From contig NBAY01000002.1 of NCBI GenBank assembly GCA_002794775.1, positions 310,001-374,000 of the forward strand: DNA of 64,000 nt, given 5' to 3'. Position numbers and translations under genes: made by a program. The DNA is from Porodaedalea pini (lineage: Eukaryota; Basidiomycota; Agaricomycetes; Hymenochaetales; Hymenochaetaceae). Below the pieces are notes generated by a model. The model made no database searches, had not been told where the DNA came from, and saw nothing but the letters and a program-made list of their open reading frames with translations. This document shows positions 11,781-23,900 of the stretch, piece by piece; positions within the stretch are counted from its first letter, which is position 1, and each line of letters begins with the position of its first letter.

Positions 11781-13650
11781 TTCAAAGCGCCGGTTCAACC
11801 ATTGCATCCTGTCTATCCAAGCTTTTATTAAAGAGATCCAGAAGAAGCCAGAGAGCCGCGCGACGAACAAAGGGTAGCCCGGCGAAATGCATAACAAGAT
11901 CGACGACGGTTGGCGAGAGGCAGCGGTGGGGCAGCAACCGAGGTCGATAAGAAGCTGCATCGTGAATCTAAAACCCGACGGCTGCACCCTCGGCGCTCTG
12001 TTCAGATGCATCTGCGATTGTATTCGAGCGCTTCGCTTTAATCTTCGGGTGTTGCCGAGAGGATACAGAGATTGATTTGCTTGCTGGTGTCTAGATACTT
12101 GAACGCCCGCGTCGTCGGTGGCTAATTTCATGAAGAGAAACGCCGGAGTACTAAACATAGCGATATTGTTCTCCACACAGCCGGACCGAACAGTTGTGAC
12201 GGCTTCTGGGATAGATACGACTATGAAGTCGTGTCAGCTTGCCCTAGAGTCAGAGCACTGGACTAAAGGGGAAGCTTGGCCGTAAGAGGGCGCGCAGAAG
12301 TTCACAGTAGATATGTGCGATGACGTGGCCGTCAGGCTGACTAGAGCTGCTGAGAGTAACGGGCTTCTATCACTCCACTACTACGCTAAGTCCTAGGGCG
12401 CCAGCTCAGAGCCGAAGAGAAACGAAAATAGCACCGAGATATCGTAAGCTAAGCTGCTGCGGAACCCGATGTGCGGCAGGTGATAATCAGAGAAGGATGC
12501 TTCGCGCACTCACGAGTCGCTGCAGCTGAGCTTCTGTTGGTCTGCTGTACCCGCAATATGTGTCGAACTGCATCTCGGAGCAGTCACAGAAGAGGTGGGA
12601 CTGATCCTTCCTTTGATCCTTGTCGAGGAGCGATACGAGCTGATACAGTGATAGAAGACAAAAAGGCTTCTTTCATTTGCCTAGAGCCGGTGCTTAGCTT
12701 AGCTTAGTCTGCCAATCATGAATGGACGGATACACAGACACACATATTCGGAAGACAATGAGAGACATTCCTCTGGCGAACACAGCAACGCAACAAGGGA
12801 ATGCGACGGACCGGGCTCGGGACATGGCGAGCACTCATTTCCGAGTGATTTCATTTCGCAGGCCGCGACTTGTACCATATGCGGCGCCAATGAGAATTAT
12901 GGGAACACGCTTGAGAGTTACGGCGCATCGCGACAGTTCAGAGCAGATCTGTGAGTGCGGCCGTAAAAGCGCCAGAATTAGCCAAAAATGAGGAGAAAAA
13001 TGCAGAAGGGAGGATATGGCCATTATAAGATATATATGAAAAATGAGCAAGAGATTTGTTGTGGGAGATGAGAGAAAGAGGGAGGAAGCAGGGATGGCAG
13101 TAGTCCCAAGCGAGCCAGGACGGGAAGGAGCACGTGGTGTGTGTCAGCTGTAAATAGCAGGTGGACGGCCTTGAGTGACTTTGGACCAGACACCTACTCG
13201 AGCCTCGATTGCCAGCGCAACGAGTCTCCTCCCGTGGACGCTAATTCCTATAGCCTGCGTCTCTAACGACAATTCTTACGATCAACCACGACGCCTTTCG
13301 CTCGATTTCTTTAAAGCACCAAGTTCGCCAGCTTCACGCAGTCAGTATCTCTATCGGCTTGAACCCTCTCACAATCCGTCCATTATCGTCGCCTCAATCG
13401 CGCGCTCCTTTGCTTGTGTCGGTCCAAAACTGACGGTCGAATCTACAGACTTACGACCCTCACCTCTCGTTGTGCCCATCGCCCAGGTCGCATGCGCATT
13501 CGCAACTTTCTTTGTGTCAAGCAAACCATTCGCTTTTATCTTTCTCAAGCCCTCTTCCGCCTTTAGCGCCCTTCCGAGACACCCTGCAACGACCGATCGC
13601 ACCCGCTTGTAGCTTCAGCAGTGCTCCAGTGAACCCCAGATAGTCCTTCT
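11781..13650. other. Intergenic stretch, no supported gene
   Basis: The open frames here are short and share no recognisable motif. A purine-rich segment lies at about 13050-13130. The last part (from about 13150, with a TATA-like TGTAAATAGC) is probably the promoter and pyrimidine-rich leader of the zinc-finger gene. No tRNA or rRNA was recognised. Confidence 0.4.
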
Positions 13651-13863
13651 CTCGGTGAGTCTCATTATTTCCTTATTTTTCGATGTCCATTGTCGCTGAC
13701 ATATTCCGACACTGCTTGCCCTCTATCCGCAACTCGTGACCAATTCTCTTTGACTCGGCTTTCCTTGGTTGCATCTGTCTATCGATGACACCCACTCCGT
13801 GTATCGCTTTTGTCTTTCTTCCCTTTCCGTCCCGCTGTGCCTGATTCCGCGTGTCTCTCCCAG
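13651..13863 (+). other. Probable 5' UTR intron of the zinc-finger gene
   Basis: A donor-like GGTGAGTC near 13655 and an acceptor-like CTCTCCCAG ending at 13863 bracket a pyrimidine-rich segment just before the coding start at 13902. Inferred from splice signals only. Confidence 0.4.
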
Positions 13864-13901
13864 GCCACCAAGCTGCTACACATCCTGACAATCCCATTTC
13901 A

Positions 13902-15530
13902 ATGGAAAGCACTCTTCTGCTCTCTCCCTCACTCACCCTCGACTTCAGATCCCCAGACTTGCATTCCCAATTGCCGTTAGCAAGTCCTCCTTCCTCCCCG
14001 CTCATGCTCTCACCGCTCTCCCCGAGCCAATCTCCCCGAGTATCCTTTGCTTCCCTGGCGCGTCCGCAAACGCACCCGGACAATCATCTCGGGTCTTATT
14101 CTTCCTACAATACTCAACACTCTCCAGACACACTATCGCCTGGACCCGGATCTGCGACAAGTAGCGACGACTCACGATCGCCCGTCGACAATCCTCTCGA
14201 CGTCGACTTTGATAGCATGGCAGAGTTTGAATACCCTTACCCGCTCTCGTTTGCGGGTGTTGGAGGTGCAACCTTCGGTGGAGGGGAGGTGTTCAACCCC
14301 ACGCAGACATCGATGAATGACCGAAAGCAGCACCCCATCGAGATCAGTTCTGCAGACGGGGAGGGCATTTCCGTTGCCTCGCCGTATATGTTCTCAAGCG
14401 CAGACTTGCCCTTCATCAGCGGCCATCTCAAGCAAGAGTATTACGCTCCGAATGTCTCTGATATGAGCGCCTACTCCTACATGGGCGTCGCATCTCCCGA
14501 ACACCATTCGGCACAGACATACGTGTACACGTCGTCACCCGAGTCATCCTTCCTCGACGGGTCCGCATACTACTCCCCGCCGGCTCCGGTACCCACAACG
14601 GCGTCCATTCCCATCGGCGCTCACTCGCAACACTCCGCATACACGCTGCCTGCGCACGGGACCGGGCACAGCGGACACATCCCCGCAGCCGCCGGCCAGG
14701 GAGGCTGTGACCCGCGCTTTGTCAGCGGCTCGCCACCCGATCTTGATGTCAGATCTAGGGTAGCGGCCGGCTCCGGCCCGAATACGTCGACCTACCCGCC
14801 CGTTCGGTTCGCGGGTGCTTTCGGCTCTGCCGAGGCCGACGGTGACGCGGATGCAGAGGGCGACGTCGACAGCAAGCAAGGCGATATTGACGTTGAATAC
14901 ATGTATGCAGCCGAGAACGAGAGCGGCGAAGAGGAGCGGTCGGACGATGATGGTGACAGCGACTACATCGACGCGAGGGGCCGGCGACGCCTTAGGCCCC
15001 GTGCGTCGCTCGTCGTCCCCTCCCAGGCAGCCCGTGTCACAGCCCTGACGACACCCGTTGTCGGTTCATCTGTTACTACACCTGTCGCCGAGTCCCCTCG
15101 TGACGATTCACACACTGTAATGCGCATTCAGCGGCCGTCCGCACCTGCGCCCGTGCCTGTACCGAATTTGACCAAGAAGTCGCGCGGACGGCGTGTGCCC
15201 ACCCATCCTGGCGTTGTCGTCCAGTCTGACGGCGCCGCGCGGCGCACACGCGGTTATACTTGCCGCGTTCCCGGCTGCGGGAAGTGTTTTGCGCGGGGCG
15301 AGCATTTGAAGAGACACGTTCGGAGCATCCACACGAACGAGAAGCGTGAGTTTGAATAATAACTACCTTCTTCTTTCTTATGTTCTAATTGTTCGCTTGC
15401 TTTTTCAGCTCATAAATGCTCTCATCCTGGCTGCGGCAAAGAGTTCAGTAGACATGACAACCTTTGCCAACACATGCGAGTGCACAGGAATTACTCTGCG
15501 CCGCGCGACGGTGGTCTCCTCTCGATGTAG
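13902..15530 (+). CDS. C2H2 zinc-finger transcription factor, two C-terminal fingers
   Basis: Exons 13902-15345 and 15409-15530 (GT-AG intron inside the finger linker) give 521 aa. About 450 residues are Ser/Pro/Gly-rich with an acidic patch (AEGDVDSKQGDIDVEYMYA, then SGEEERSDDDGDSD, around residues 325-360) that could serve activation. Two tandem fingers follow: TCRVPGCGKCFARGEHLKRH and HKCSHPGCGKEFSRHDNLCQ, joined by a TNEKPHK linker, both with full Cys2-His2 ligands. The arrangement of two fingers at the extreme C terminus is like that of Msn2/Msn4- and Seb1-type stress regulators and of many basidiomycete C2H2 factors, so a nuclear DNA-binding role is likely; the target is unknown. The start ATG is the first in frame after the probable leader intron. 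Confidence 0.88.
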
Positions 15531-16512
15531 GGGGCCAAGCACCTCCTGTCCCGGTTCTGCTTTCTCGACAAGATCTCGCCGCGTCCTCCCCACTGCAACC
15601 GATTGCTTTGTCCTTTCCTGCTTTTCTTTTTTAAATCACGACCTTACGATTGATCATGACCTAACGAGCTTTGTATTGTCCGCCCGCATCAGTGTTTTCT
15701 GCCCGTCATTAAACCTAGGTTATTAAATTCTGGTTCTCCTTTTCCGGACGGCTCTCTCCTTTCCCCTTTCTCTTCCGACTATCCAATCAACCACTTCTTT
15801 TCCCATGTTGCTTTCTTGCTTCCGGTCAGCAGCGATCGCGCGATCTCGAGTGCCGATCCATCATACCCCTGTATCTGCTGCCTAATCCTGTTTCCCCTCT
15901 CTCTATCTCTCTCTGTTTCCTGCACACACGCTACGGTTTTCCTTTCTTGAGCCGTCCATCACTCCTTGGTGTTTCCATAGTCTCACCTTTCAGAATGTCT
16001 GAAGCGCTTCGCTCATGGTACATAATCCATCATCTGCTGTATCATCTTTCTTTCCTTTCCTTCTGTTCCTTTCACAACTCACGCGCGTGTCTCCCGTTCT
16101 GTGCGTCTTTCCCGGTTTCTTTCTTTTCTGCTCTGTTTCCTTGTATGAGGGGTGTGTGGAGATACAATGAATTCGAAGGGTGTATAAGTGTATGGTAAAT
16201 TGCCTCGTCGTTGTGTATGTTGTTCGTTGTATGTATCGCTACCTCTGGCACTCATAAGTACACTTTGTAATTGGACCTTCTCTATAATGAGTTTTGTATT
16301 CCGATGAAAACAGACATGTTTCTGAATTTGTAGTCATCACGAAGATGAAAGAAGCCTGTAGGTGGGTTCCAACATTAATATTGATCGACGCTCGCACATG
16401 CATCTCGAGCTCGACGTCGGCCACGTCAACATCACCTTCGGACTCCTTGACTCCTGGACACCCAAAATCGTTTTTCTGAATAACAAACTGAGATGAGCTG
16501 AACGTCTAAACA
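15531..16512. other. 3' region of zinc-finger gene and promoter of next gene
   Basis: Pyrimidine-rich sequence at about 15730-16150 (long CT runs) and then AT-rich sequence. No coding signal on either strand. Confidence 0.4.
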
Positions 16513-17449
16513 ATGCCCTCGTCATCGACATCGCCGACACTGCTGCTGTTTGTCCTGCTCGCCGGCATAGCGTCGCTAGCGACTGCGAACACCGAGATCA
16601 GGAACTTTCAAGTCGGTCTCGACGCATCCGCTTCAAAGGGCACGCTCTCATCCACTGTGAGACAGTGGTTGGATTCGCAGTCGTACACGCTGAACGCGAC
16701 GCACAACGAGCGCTCGTTCCGCTTGCTTCCGGCACCGCTGGGGACGCCCCTTCAGGCCGTTTGCGAACCTGCAGACAACGACATTGGTGTCGATGTAGAA
16801 AATACGACGACGCTCGGGTGTGCGAATGAGCTTTGGCTTGAGCTCGACCTTGGCGGTGCGCCGTGGACGCGCTTCACCAAGTTTACGATCCGGCTGTCGT
16901 GGCCTGCCTTTGTGAGTTTGTTTTGTTTTTGTCTTGTTTTGTATTATACGTGTTATGTTTTTATGCCATCTTTTCAACTCATCATTCTTTTTTTTTTCTG
17001 TTCGTGAAAAAAAAAAAAAATAGTATCCGACGGATTTTGACATTGCGTTGTATTCGCCTGAGGAGCTCGACGTGTATCTTCAGACGCGTATTCAAGTCCC
17101 GGAACGCGCAAGGGGTGCACCTCTTGAACCCCCGGACGAAGAGCCCTCACCTAAAGCCTCTTCACGCGTAAAACACGCACGGATCCGTCTCGTCGACACC
17201 GGCGTCCGACCTCCTTCCTCCACCCTGTTATCCCCAAATCAGACAGCAGAGACAGTGCCCTTCGCGATCATCGTCGAGCCGCTCCTCGTCGGCGTCCTGC
17301 CCGCAACCGTACTACCCACCATTTTGTTCTTGGTTCCCGTACTTGCTGGCGTTATTTTCTTGTTTCCATATGTCATGCGATACTTAGAGGGCGTTGCAGC
17401 AGAAGCACGGAAAGAATTGTACGGATCAGAGAAACCGAAGCTCCAGTAA
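16513..17449 (+). CDS. Secretory-pathway type I membrane protein, unknown family
   Basis: Exons 16513-16911 and 17024-17449 give 274 aa. An N-terminal signal peptide is clear (LLLFVLLAGIASLATANTE), a luminal region of about 190 residues follows with NAT and NTT glycosylation sites and two cysteines, and one transmembrane span lies near residues 228-255 (VGVLPATVLPTILFLVPVLA) with a short basic tail. The layout recalls small ER accessory subunits of the GPI-anchor pathway such as PIG-X/Pbn1 or Pga1, but I do not see a diagnostic motif and make no firm assignment. The intron is odd: a run of 14 A residues lies directly before the acceptor TAG, with the pyrimidine tract further upstream. Confidence 0.75.
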
Positions 17450-17651
17450 TAGCTTTCTTAGAATGTCTACGATATAATCTGTATCTACTTGTTCTGAACA
17501 GTTCGCCATATACAATTTAATGACCATCAACAAACCATATCTGTACCACCGCTATGTATTCAGCCTTAGGATGGCGCCTCAAGAAACAAGACATATATCT
17601 AACAAGAACATGGGCAAAAGAGACAAAGGCATATACACGATAACGCACATC

Positions 17652-20386
17652 TCAGGGCGTCGCAACCGCCTCGAGCTCCGGCAGATGTACCGCCCCGAGC
17701 CACGCAAGTATCACTTCCACACGCGCACCGTGCAGCGCCAGGCTCAGTGGTGCGGGTTTTGCATCCTCACCCCGGGCCTTCTCGCTCGCAGCACGCTCTG
17801 CGCGCGCTCGCAACCGTGTATGCACGGGAGCCAGGAGGAAGCGGAGATGCTCGAGCGCGGTGCGGCGGTCGGCTTGCAGATCGGATCCGGTGTCCGCGGT
17901 ACCCCCGAAGTCGGCGTCGGCGTCGGCGTCAGCGTCGACGTCGTCGCTGAGAGACGGCCTGCGCCCCGACGCTGGGGATGTTTTCGTGCTGCACGATGTC
18001 GACGTCGACGGCCCCGCAGAGGAGCATGAGGCAGCCGCACAGTCGTCATCCGTGACGATAAGGAGCGGAGCGGGCGCAGGTCGCTCGACATGTCGAGGTG
18101 GTCCGTTAGGCACACGCACGAGCGCGTTCGACAGTTTGCCATACCTCCACCCACCAGCAAGACGCTCCAGTGTCTCGACAAACTCTGCCTGCGCCATTGA
18201 CCGCGGTGGAAGGAACACAAGATATCCTTCGAGCCCCGCAACGATGCCCGTTGTGCGCTCGAATGCTCCTGCAAGCGCCTCGAATTCGCCAAGCATCAAC
18301 AGACAATTCAGAACACTGAAATGCGACTCGAGCATCAGGGGGTGATACGTCGTGAACGCAAGTGGGACCTCCGCGAGGGCCGCGGCGTCAGCCGTCGACG
18401 CTTCTTGCTGCCGGCTGCTCGGGCGAAATGTCTCGAGTAGCGCGAACGCGCGTTCCATTTTCTGCAGCGAATCGATAGGCTGCTCGACGATACTAAACGC
18501 CTCCTCGGATGGTTCCATCGAGCCAAAGTTTGCAAGGAACTTCTCGTGGTCACGCTTGCTTTTCCTGAGAAGCGCGCAGACCTGCTCACGGAGCGGGCCT
18601 TCACCGAATACCGCGCGGTACGCACGCGCCTTGGCGCCATCCGAGCGACCGAGCGGGCCGTCCGGGTTGTTGATCTCCGTCCCGCCGTACTTGCCGTGGA
18701 TATACGAGAGCTGCATCTCGCCGAAGTCATTAAGCGGGATGCGTGGGATCTCCTCGAGCTTGAAGAGCGCCTCCTCGATGAGGAAGAAAGCATGTGCGAG
18801 ATAGGCCGCGCCACGGAGGAACAGTGCCTGTACTTCGATCGGTTCTGGGGCATCGGGGAGGGCAGAAGGATGGATGCGGAGCTGCTCGCCGTCCGGGCCT
18901 TCGATCACTGCTGCAGTACCGTCGGGCGGTGCCTGGCCGTTGACTTTGTTTTTCTTTCGCTTTGCTTTAGGACGGTTCTCGCTTTTGAATCTTTGAGCTG
19001 GACCGTGAGCTTGTCGAGCACGACGAACGGCCCGAGACTCCTTCAGCGTGTATGTGAAATCTTTGGCCGCAAGTGCATACTCGTCTCTGAAGCCATGCAC
19101 GATTCCCCGGGTGCGATAGAACTCCAAACGCTGCGGATTTTCCGCTATAAGCTGATCCAGTACAGCCGTCGAGGTGGATTCGGCGAGTTGCCTGCATTGA
19201 TATATAAATTCCATGGTCAATTGTTGTTGATATGCAATAGCCTACCTGGAAGGAATCTTCTCGTGAAAGAAGTGTACATAGCGGGCATCGACGTTCTTCG
19301 GGTCTATAATTCACTTTACTCACGAAACACCGGAATCTGAGAACACATCACTCACCGAATTTGAGTACTTTCTCCGCAATGTCGTCAAAAACGGTACCTC
19401 TCTGCATGACCATGACGCTCGAGGCGATTTCATCCGCCTTGTACGCTTCCGCCAGCTTTTGGACCGTGAGCGCCCTCAGACGGTGCACACGCGTCGCGGA
19501 CATCTGTACGTTCCTCCCACTTCCCCCTCCACTCCCGCCAAACTCTCCCAGAGGATTCACCCCAAGAGCCTGTGAGGCCGTCCACGGGCTTCCACCCAGG
19601 CCGAACGGGCCTCCACCCCCTCCCTGCAACGAACTCAGCGCAGCTGCAGAAAGGCCCGAAGACGCGCGTACGGAGAGCTCGGCGGCCTCGTCGATGAGGC
19701 GGCGTATAGCTGCGACGGAGCGGAAGACGCCCGGGTCGATCAGCGGCGGTGCGGCTTTGCCTGCGGGTGGCGTGAGCGGTGGGAGGCTGGCGCTCGTGGG
19801 CGAAGCGGTCGGCGAGTGCTGGTACGAGGCCCTCGAGCTGAAACCGATGGACGAGCTGCTCTGATCACGCAGACGAGCGAATCCCGTAGAGTGGTGCTGC
19901 GAGGAAGGCGAGGGGGTGCTTGACGAGGGTGAGGAAAGTCGAAGCTCGCTCGAGACTGTCGCGGGATCGAGGTTGAGGACGAGCAGAGAATCGAGGAGCT
20001 CGAGCGGGAGCTGCAACCATGGGCCCTTCATTCGCGTATCAGCATAAGCATTCGTGTCGAACTCTACAGACATACACCATACGCACATGGTACGAGCTGA
20101 TATACTTCCAATGCTTGTTTCTGCTAATGCACAAGATATTCGGGCTCGGCTGCGCATTTGTGTCCTCCGCCGTGCCTAATGGCTTGCTCTTCGCAGCACT
20201 CTTCTTCGTTCGCTTTTTCTTCCTCTTCTTTGGCATCGCCGCCACTGTTTGGGCACCATCGTCGAGACTTTTCGACGCTGTTGTCGCATGCATAAGTGTC
20301 TCTGTCACCGTCGGCGACAAAGAGTCTGAAATTTGAATGTTCAGTGGGACACCGCTCGTTTTCGCCTTTAGGATATCCGTAGACAT
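17652..20386 (-). CDS. TPR-like conserved fungal protein of unknown function
   Basis: Well-supported exons are 20031-19356, 19303-19246 and 19191-17652, encoding 757 aa from MKGPWLQLPLELLDSLL. The preceding residues DTNAYADTR look conserved and are in the same frame, so an upstream exon probably exists; 20386 onward offers one (with a basic MPKKRKKKRTKK block), but I could not settle its splice donor. The middle carries a TPR-like helix pair (AVLDQLIAENPQRLEFYRTR and then EYALAAKDFTYTL) where the first residues of exon 3 begin, followed by long helical segments and an Asp/Ala repeat coded by a GTC-rich run at about 17910-17945. Fungal proteins of this layout are sometimes labelled histidine kinase group proteins, but no kinase motif is visible. 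Scaffold function is possible. Confidence 0.7.
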
Positions 20387-20932
20387 GTTTGAGGATTACT
20401 GGTTAGCCTCTAAGTTGGTCGACGCCTTCATCGGATAAAAGGATGGCAAGAAAGAGATAGTCCAGTGACCACCACTACTCGTAAACGGTAGAATCAGAAG
20501 GCTCAAAGTAGCACTGCCTAATTTAGAAATGCAATCTACAACAACTCAACTCAAAGGACTCGTTAGATAGAACTGGACTACTAGGACTGGCTTGATTCTG
20601 CATGTATGCTATCGTACTAGTAGCTTTGCGCATCTGCGCGTTGAAAAGGGGCGGTATCATCACAGATAATGCACTGAGTCGACCGGGTCATATGGAGTAG
20701 AGGGAGTCATTACACAGATCGTCCATGCAATCGGGGAAAAGACAAAGTGCGAGCAGATTAATCACCATGTGTCCGAGAGCGTACTCTGCATTAAAATAAT
20801 AGGAGAAAGAGAAGAGGAGAAGGAAAGGTGGGGAAAGCGAGGAGAATGAAGGAAGGTGGAAATGAGAGCAACAATGGAGGAAACTTGAAGAAAGTCGAGG
20901 GATAACAAGTCGATGCACGAGGTCATAAAAGT
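20387..20932. other. Intergenic, no gene seen
   Basis: 546 bp between two minus-strand genes: the 3' flank of the chitin synthase and the promoter of the TPR-like gene. A purine-rich tract lies at about 20800-20870. No coding signal. Confidence 0.4.
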
Positions 20933-23900
20933 CTATTGGTAGTCACCGTAAGATCGGGGCGGCGCTGCACCCGGCGGAAGGTTGGGCATCTGAGAGCCGG
21001 TTGGGCTTGCATACATGGACGTGCGCGAGTACCGGTTCGTCGGCGGCTGCTGGGACGATGGCCTCCTCGAGTGCGGCCTTGCCACACGGCGCACACCCTC
21101 CGGTCCAGGCACAGGCCCGTTGTCTGCCAGGCTAATACCGCGCGACATCGTACGCGACCGCTGCTGAGGTTGATACTGCTGCGGGGGAGACTGCTGGCGC
21201 GTCATCGGCGCCGTCGACCCCTGGGTGTCATCCGATTCCGCCGTACCTACCGAGTAATCCTCGTCGTACCCCGCTGCCTGCGGCTGCGAGTAGCGATGCG
21301 GGTTCTGCGTCTCGCCCGGGTACGCACTCGATACCGTGCCTTGTCGCAGCACCACGCCGCCTGTAGCCCCACCCGCGCCGTGCCCCGCACGATTCACATA
21401 GCTCTCGATCTGATTTGTAGGCGAGAATGGCGAGAACGGCTCCGGCGAGCCAAATGCGCTGTATTCGCCGGGCGGACTGGGTATCAAGCGCGATCGCGAG
21501 TTTGTGTCTCCCAGCATAGGCGTCTCTTCGCTCGTCCGAGAGTATCCAGATACGGAAGTGGACGCCGCTGAGAGACCGGTCGGTCTGTTGTTTACTGCCA
21601 GGGGTGCTGGGAGCATTACAAGAGGCGAACTATCATGTCTAGGCCGAGGTTGTCCAGCATAGTGGTAAGATTCGCTCATGTCTGAGCCTTGGTGCTGGAA
21701 TGTCTCAGACGTCGAAATCATCGAAGAACTGTAAAAAAAAAAGCATAAATATAAGTGGTAGTCGCAAGACAAGAAACGAGACAAAACGTACCGCTTTGGC
21801 GAATTAGAGCGCATGTCATAGAAAGTGGAGTCGCGCGATTGCGTACCACCACGCCACCTGCGCTCGCGCTCGAACTCTGCCCAACGCTTCATGACTATAT
21901 GCGACGAATCAAACTCGCCCTCCTTATCGCCGTGGTTCCCTCCCTTGTCGCCCGATACCTGACGCGTTTGTCCCCATGAGAAATCGTCAAAGTGCCAAAA
22001 CGCGTACGCTGGGAGCACAAAATTCCATATCGGAAGCGAAAACAGATAGATCAGCATCCAGCCAACATATGCGACCTTGCGGGATGTCACGACAATGAGC
22101 AAACCGGGGATACCGAGGATAATCGCGAGCAGGATGAGCGGGATAGTCGTACTTGCACCACCAGGAATGATAGATTCGATGATAAGGAAAAGCGTGAACG
22201 AGATAGCAGCCGGCAGGACGAGTGTACCCGCCAGCTCCATGAAAACGACGAATTGCATCGAGAAACAGAATGTCCCACAGAGGTCCCTAACCAGGAGAAG
22301 CTCGAACAGATTGTGCACAGTCGAGTTGATCCAACGGCGACGCTGCGATAGCAGAATGCCGAACGTATCCGGTACGATAGTTTTGCACACCGCCTGCGGA
22401 CAGAAAACCATCTTTCGCTTGGGGAAGGTCTTGAGCATCAGAGTCGTCAGGAACCGATCTTCTCCAAGGAGCAATAGATTCTTCTTGTGCAGGGTATCAA
22501 CTACGTTCTCCGAGTAATGTTCCACGATATCCGGATTGGCGAGAATAGGAACCCAGTACCCAGTCGAGCCTTTCGGCGCTTTCAAACGATACATGCTGAA
22601 GCACCCCGGTAAACAGGTGACACCTCCGAACATCGACTCGAAGGCCTTCGTCATGTGATGCGAAATGTAGTACTCGAATACTGTCAAAACCAATGAAAAT
22701 CAGAGATTCCGAAAGAGAAGAGAAATCAAAGAATTGACCTTGAATCATCGTCACCCAGGTCTCTGCCTTGTTCGCAATCTTAGTCTCACCACAAAGGCCC
22801 ATAATCTCTTCATCATGCACCATACACGACACCATACGTGTCAGCGAATCAGGGAACACCTTCGTGTCCGCATCGACACAGAGCACCATCTCGTATCTAT
22901 CCGGACTCACACCCGTCACGCGCCAAATCGAGTTGAAGAACTCATACTCGAGCGTCGTCATGCGCTCGTCGAACATGACCTTCTGCATGAACGCCATAAG
23001 CACGATCTGGGAATCACGTTTCCCGCGGTTGCCCGGCTTCGCATCGTTCGCCTCGAGCGGGTTCCCACACTTCGCGACCAGTACCATCGGCACGCGCTGC
23101 TGCTTCGATTTCTCGACCGTGTTGTCGTCATATGTATAGAACCCGGCATACACCTTCGCCATATTGTGTCGCTTATGTCCATCAGCGATGGCAACGTATG
23201 AGTGCGCCTCGACCTCGTCTGCAGGGATCACCAGCTCCGACATCATCGATAGAACAATATCTGGCGTTGTCAGATCGTTACCAGCACCCTTCACCATACC
23301 GTCAGCAATGACCATAAGCAGCTTGTGACTATTGGGGTAATCAGTGGTAGCCAATGAGTCCAACGTCGTCCGCAGACCCGCGACAGACTCGGAATAGGCG
23401 GTGACGAGACAGATGGTGTGCGCCAAAGGATAGTTGAACGGCATGTAGTCCGCGGCCGGCTGTGGGACAACGTTGTTGAGAGGGAACGGGCAAGGGCTCT
23501 CATTGAAAGAACCCTTCTGAGATGCGGAGTCAACCAAGGACGTCGAACTGCGAGAGGAACGGTACGCAGGCGTGTCCGGAGGCGTCAGTTTCTTGCCTCC
23601 GCCATACGCCGTGTTCCGCTTGTACGACACTGTATCCATGTTCCCGTACGTCGTCGTAGGTCGGTTCCCACTCACTTTCAGCATCGTCTCGGACGGCGTA
23701 AAACGCGATGTCGAGGGTAGGAATGTCTTGCGCTTGTTCCCATATTTCTCTGACATACCGTTCTTCTGCACAGTCGGCCTGTAGCGGCTTGGTGCTGGCC
23801 GATAGATGTCATCCGTCCAGTTCTCGATCTCTGCTGCTCGTTGCATGCGCTGCTCATACGTCTCGTTACCGAAGGATCCAAGCCTCCACGACAAGAACCA

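Noticed and set aside
11565..12176. 203-codon minus-strand frame over repeat E2
   Set aside because: Shares only broken fragments with E2 copy 2, where the same region is full of stops; no motif, so it is treated as repeat, not gene.
13175..13612. 145-codon plus-strand frame before the zinc-finger gene
   Set aside because: No ATG at its start and pyrimidine-rich composition; it fits a leader/promoter better than a protein.
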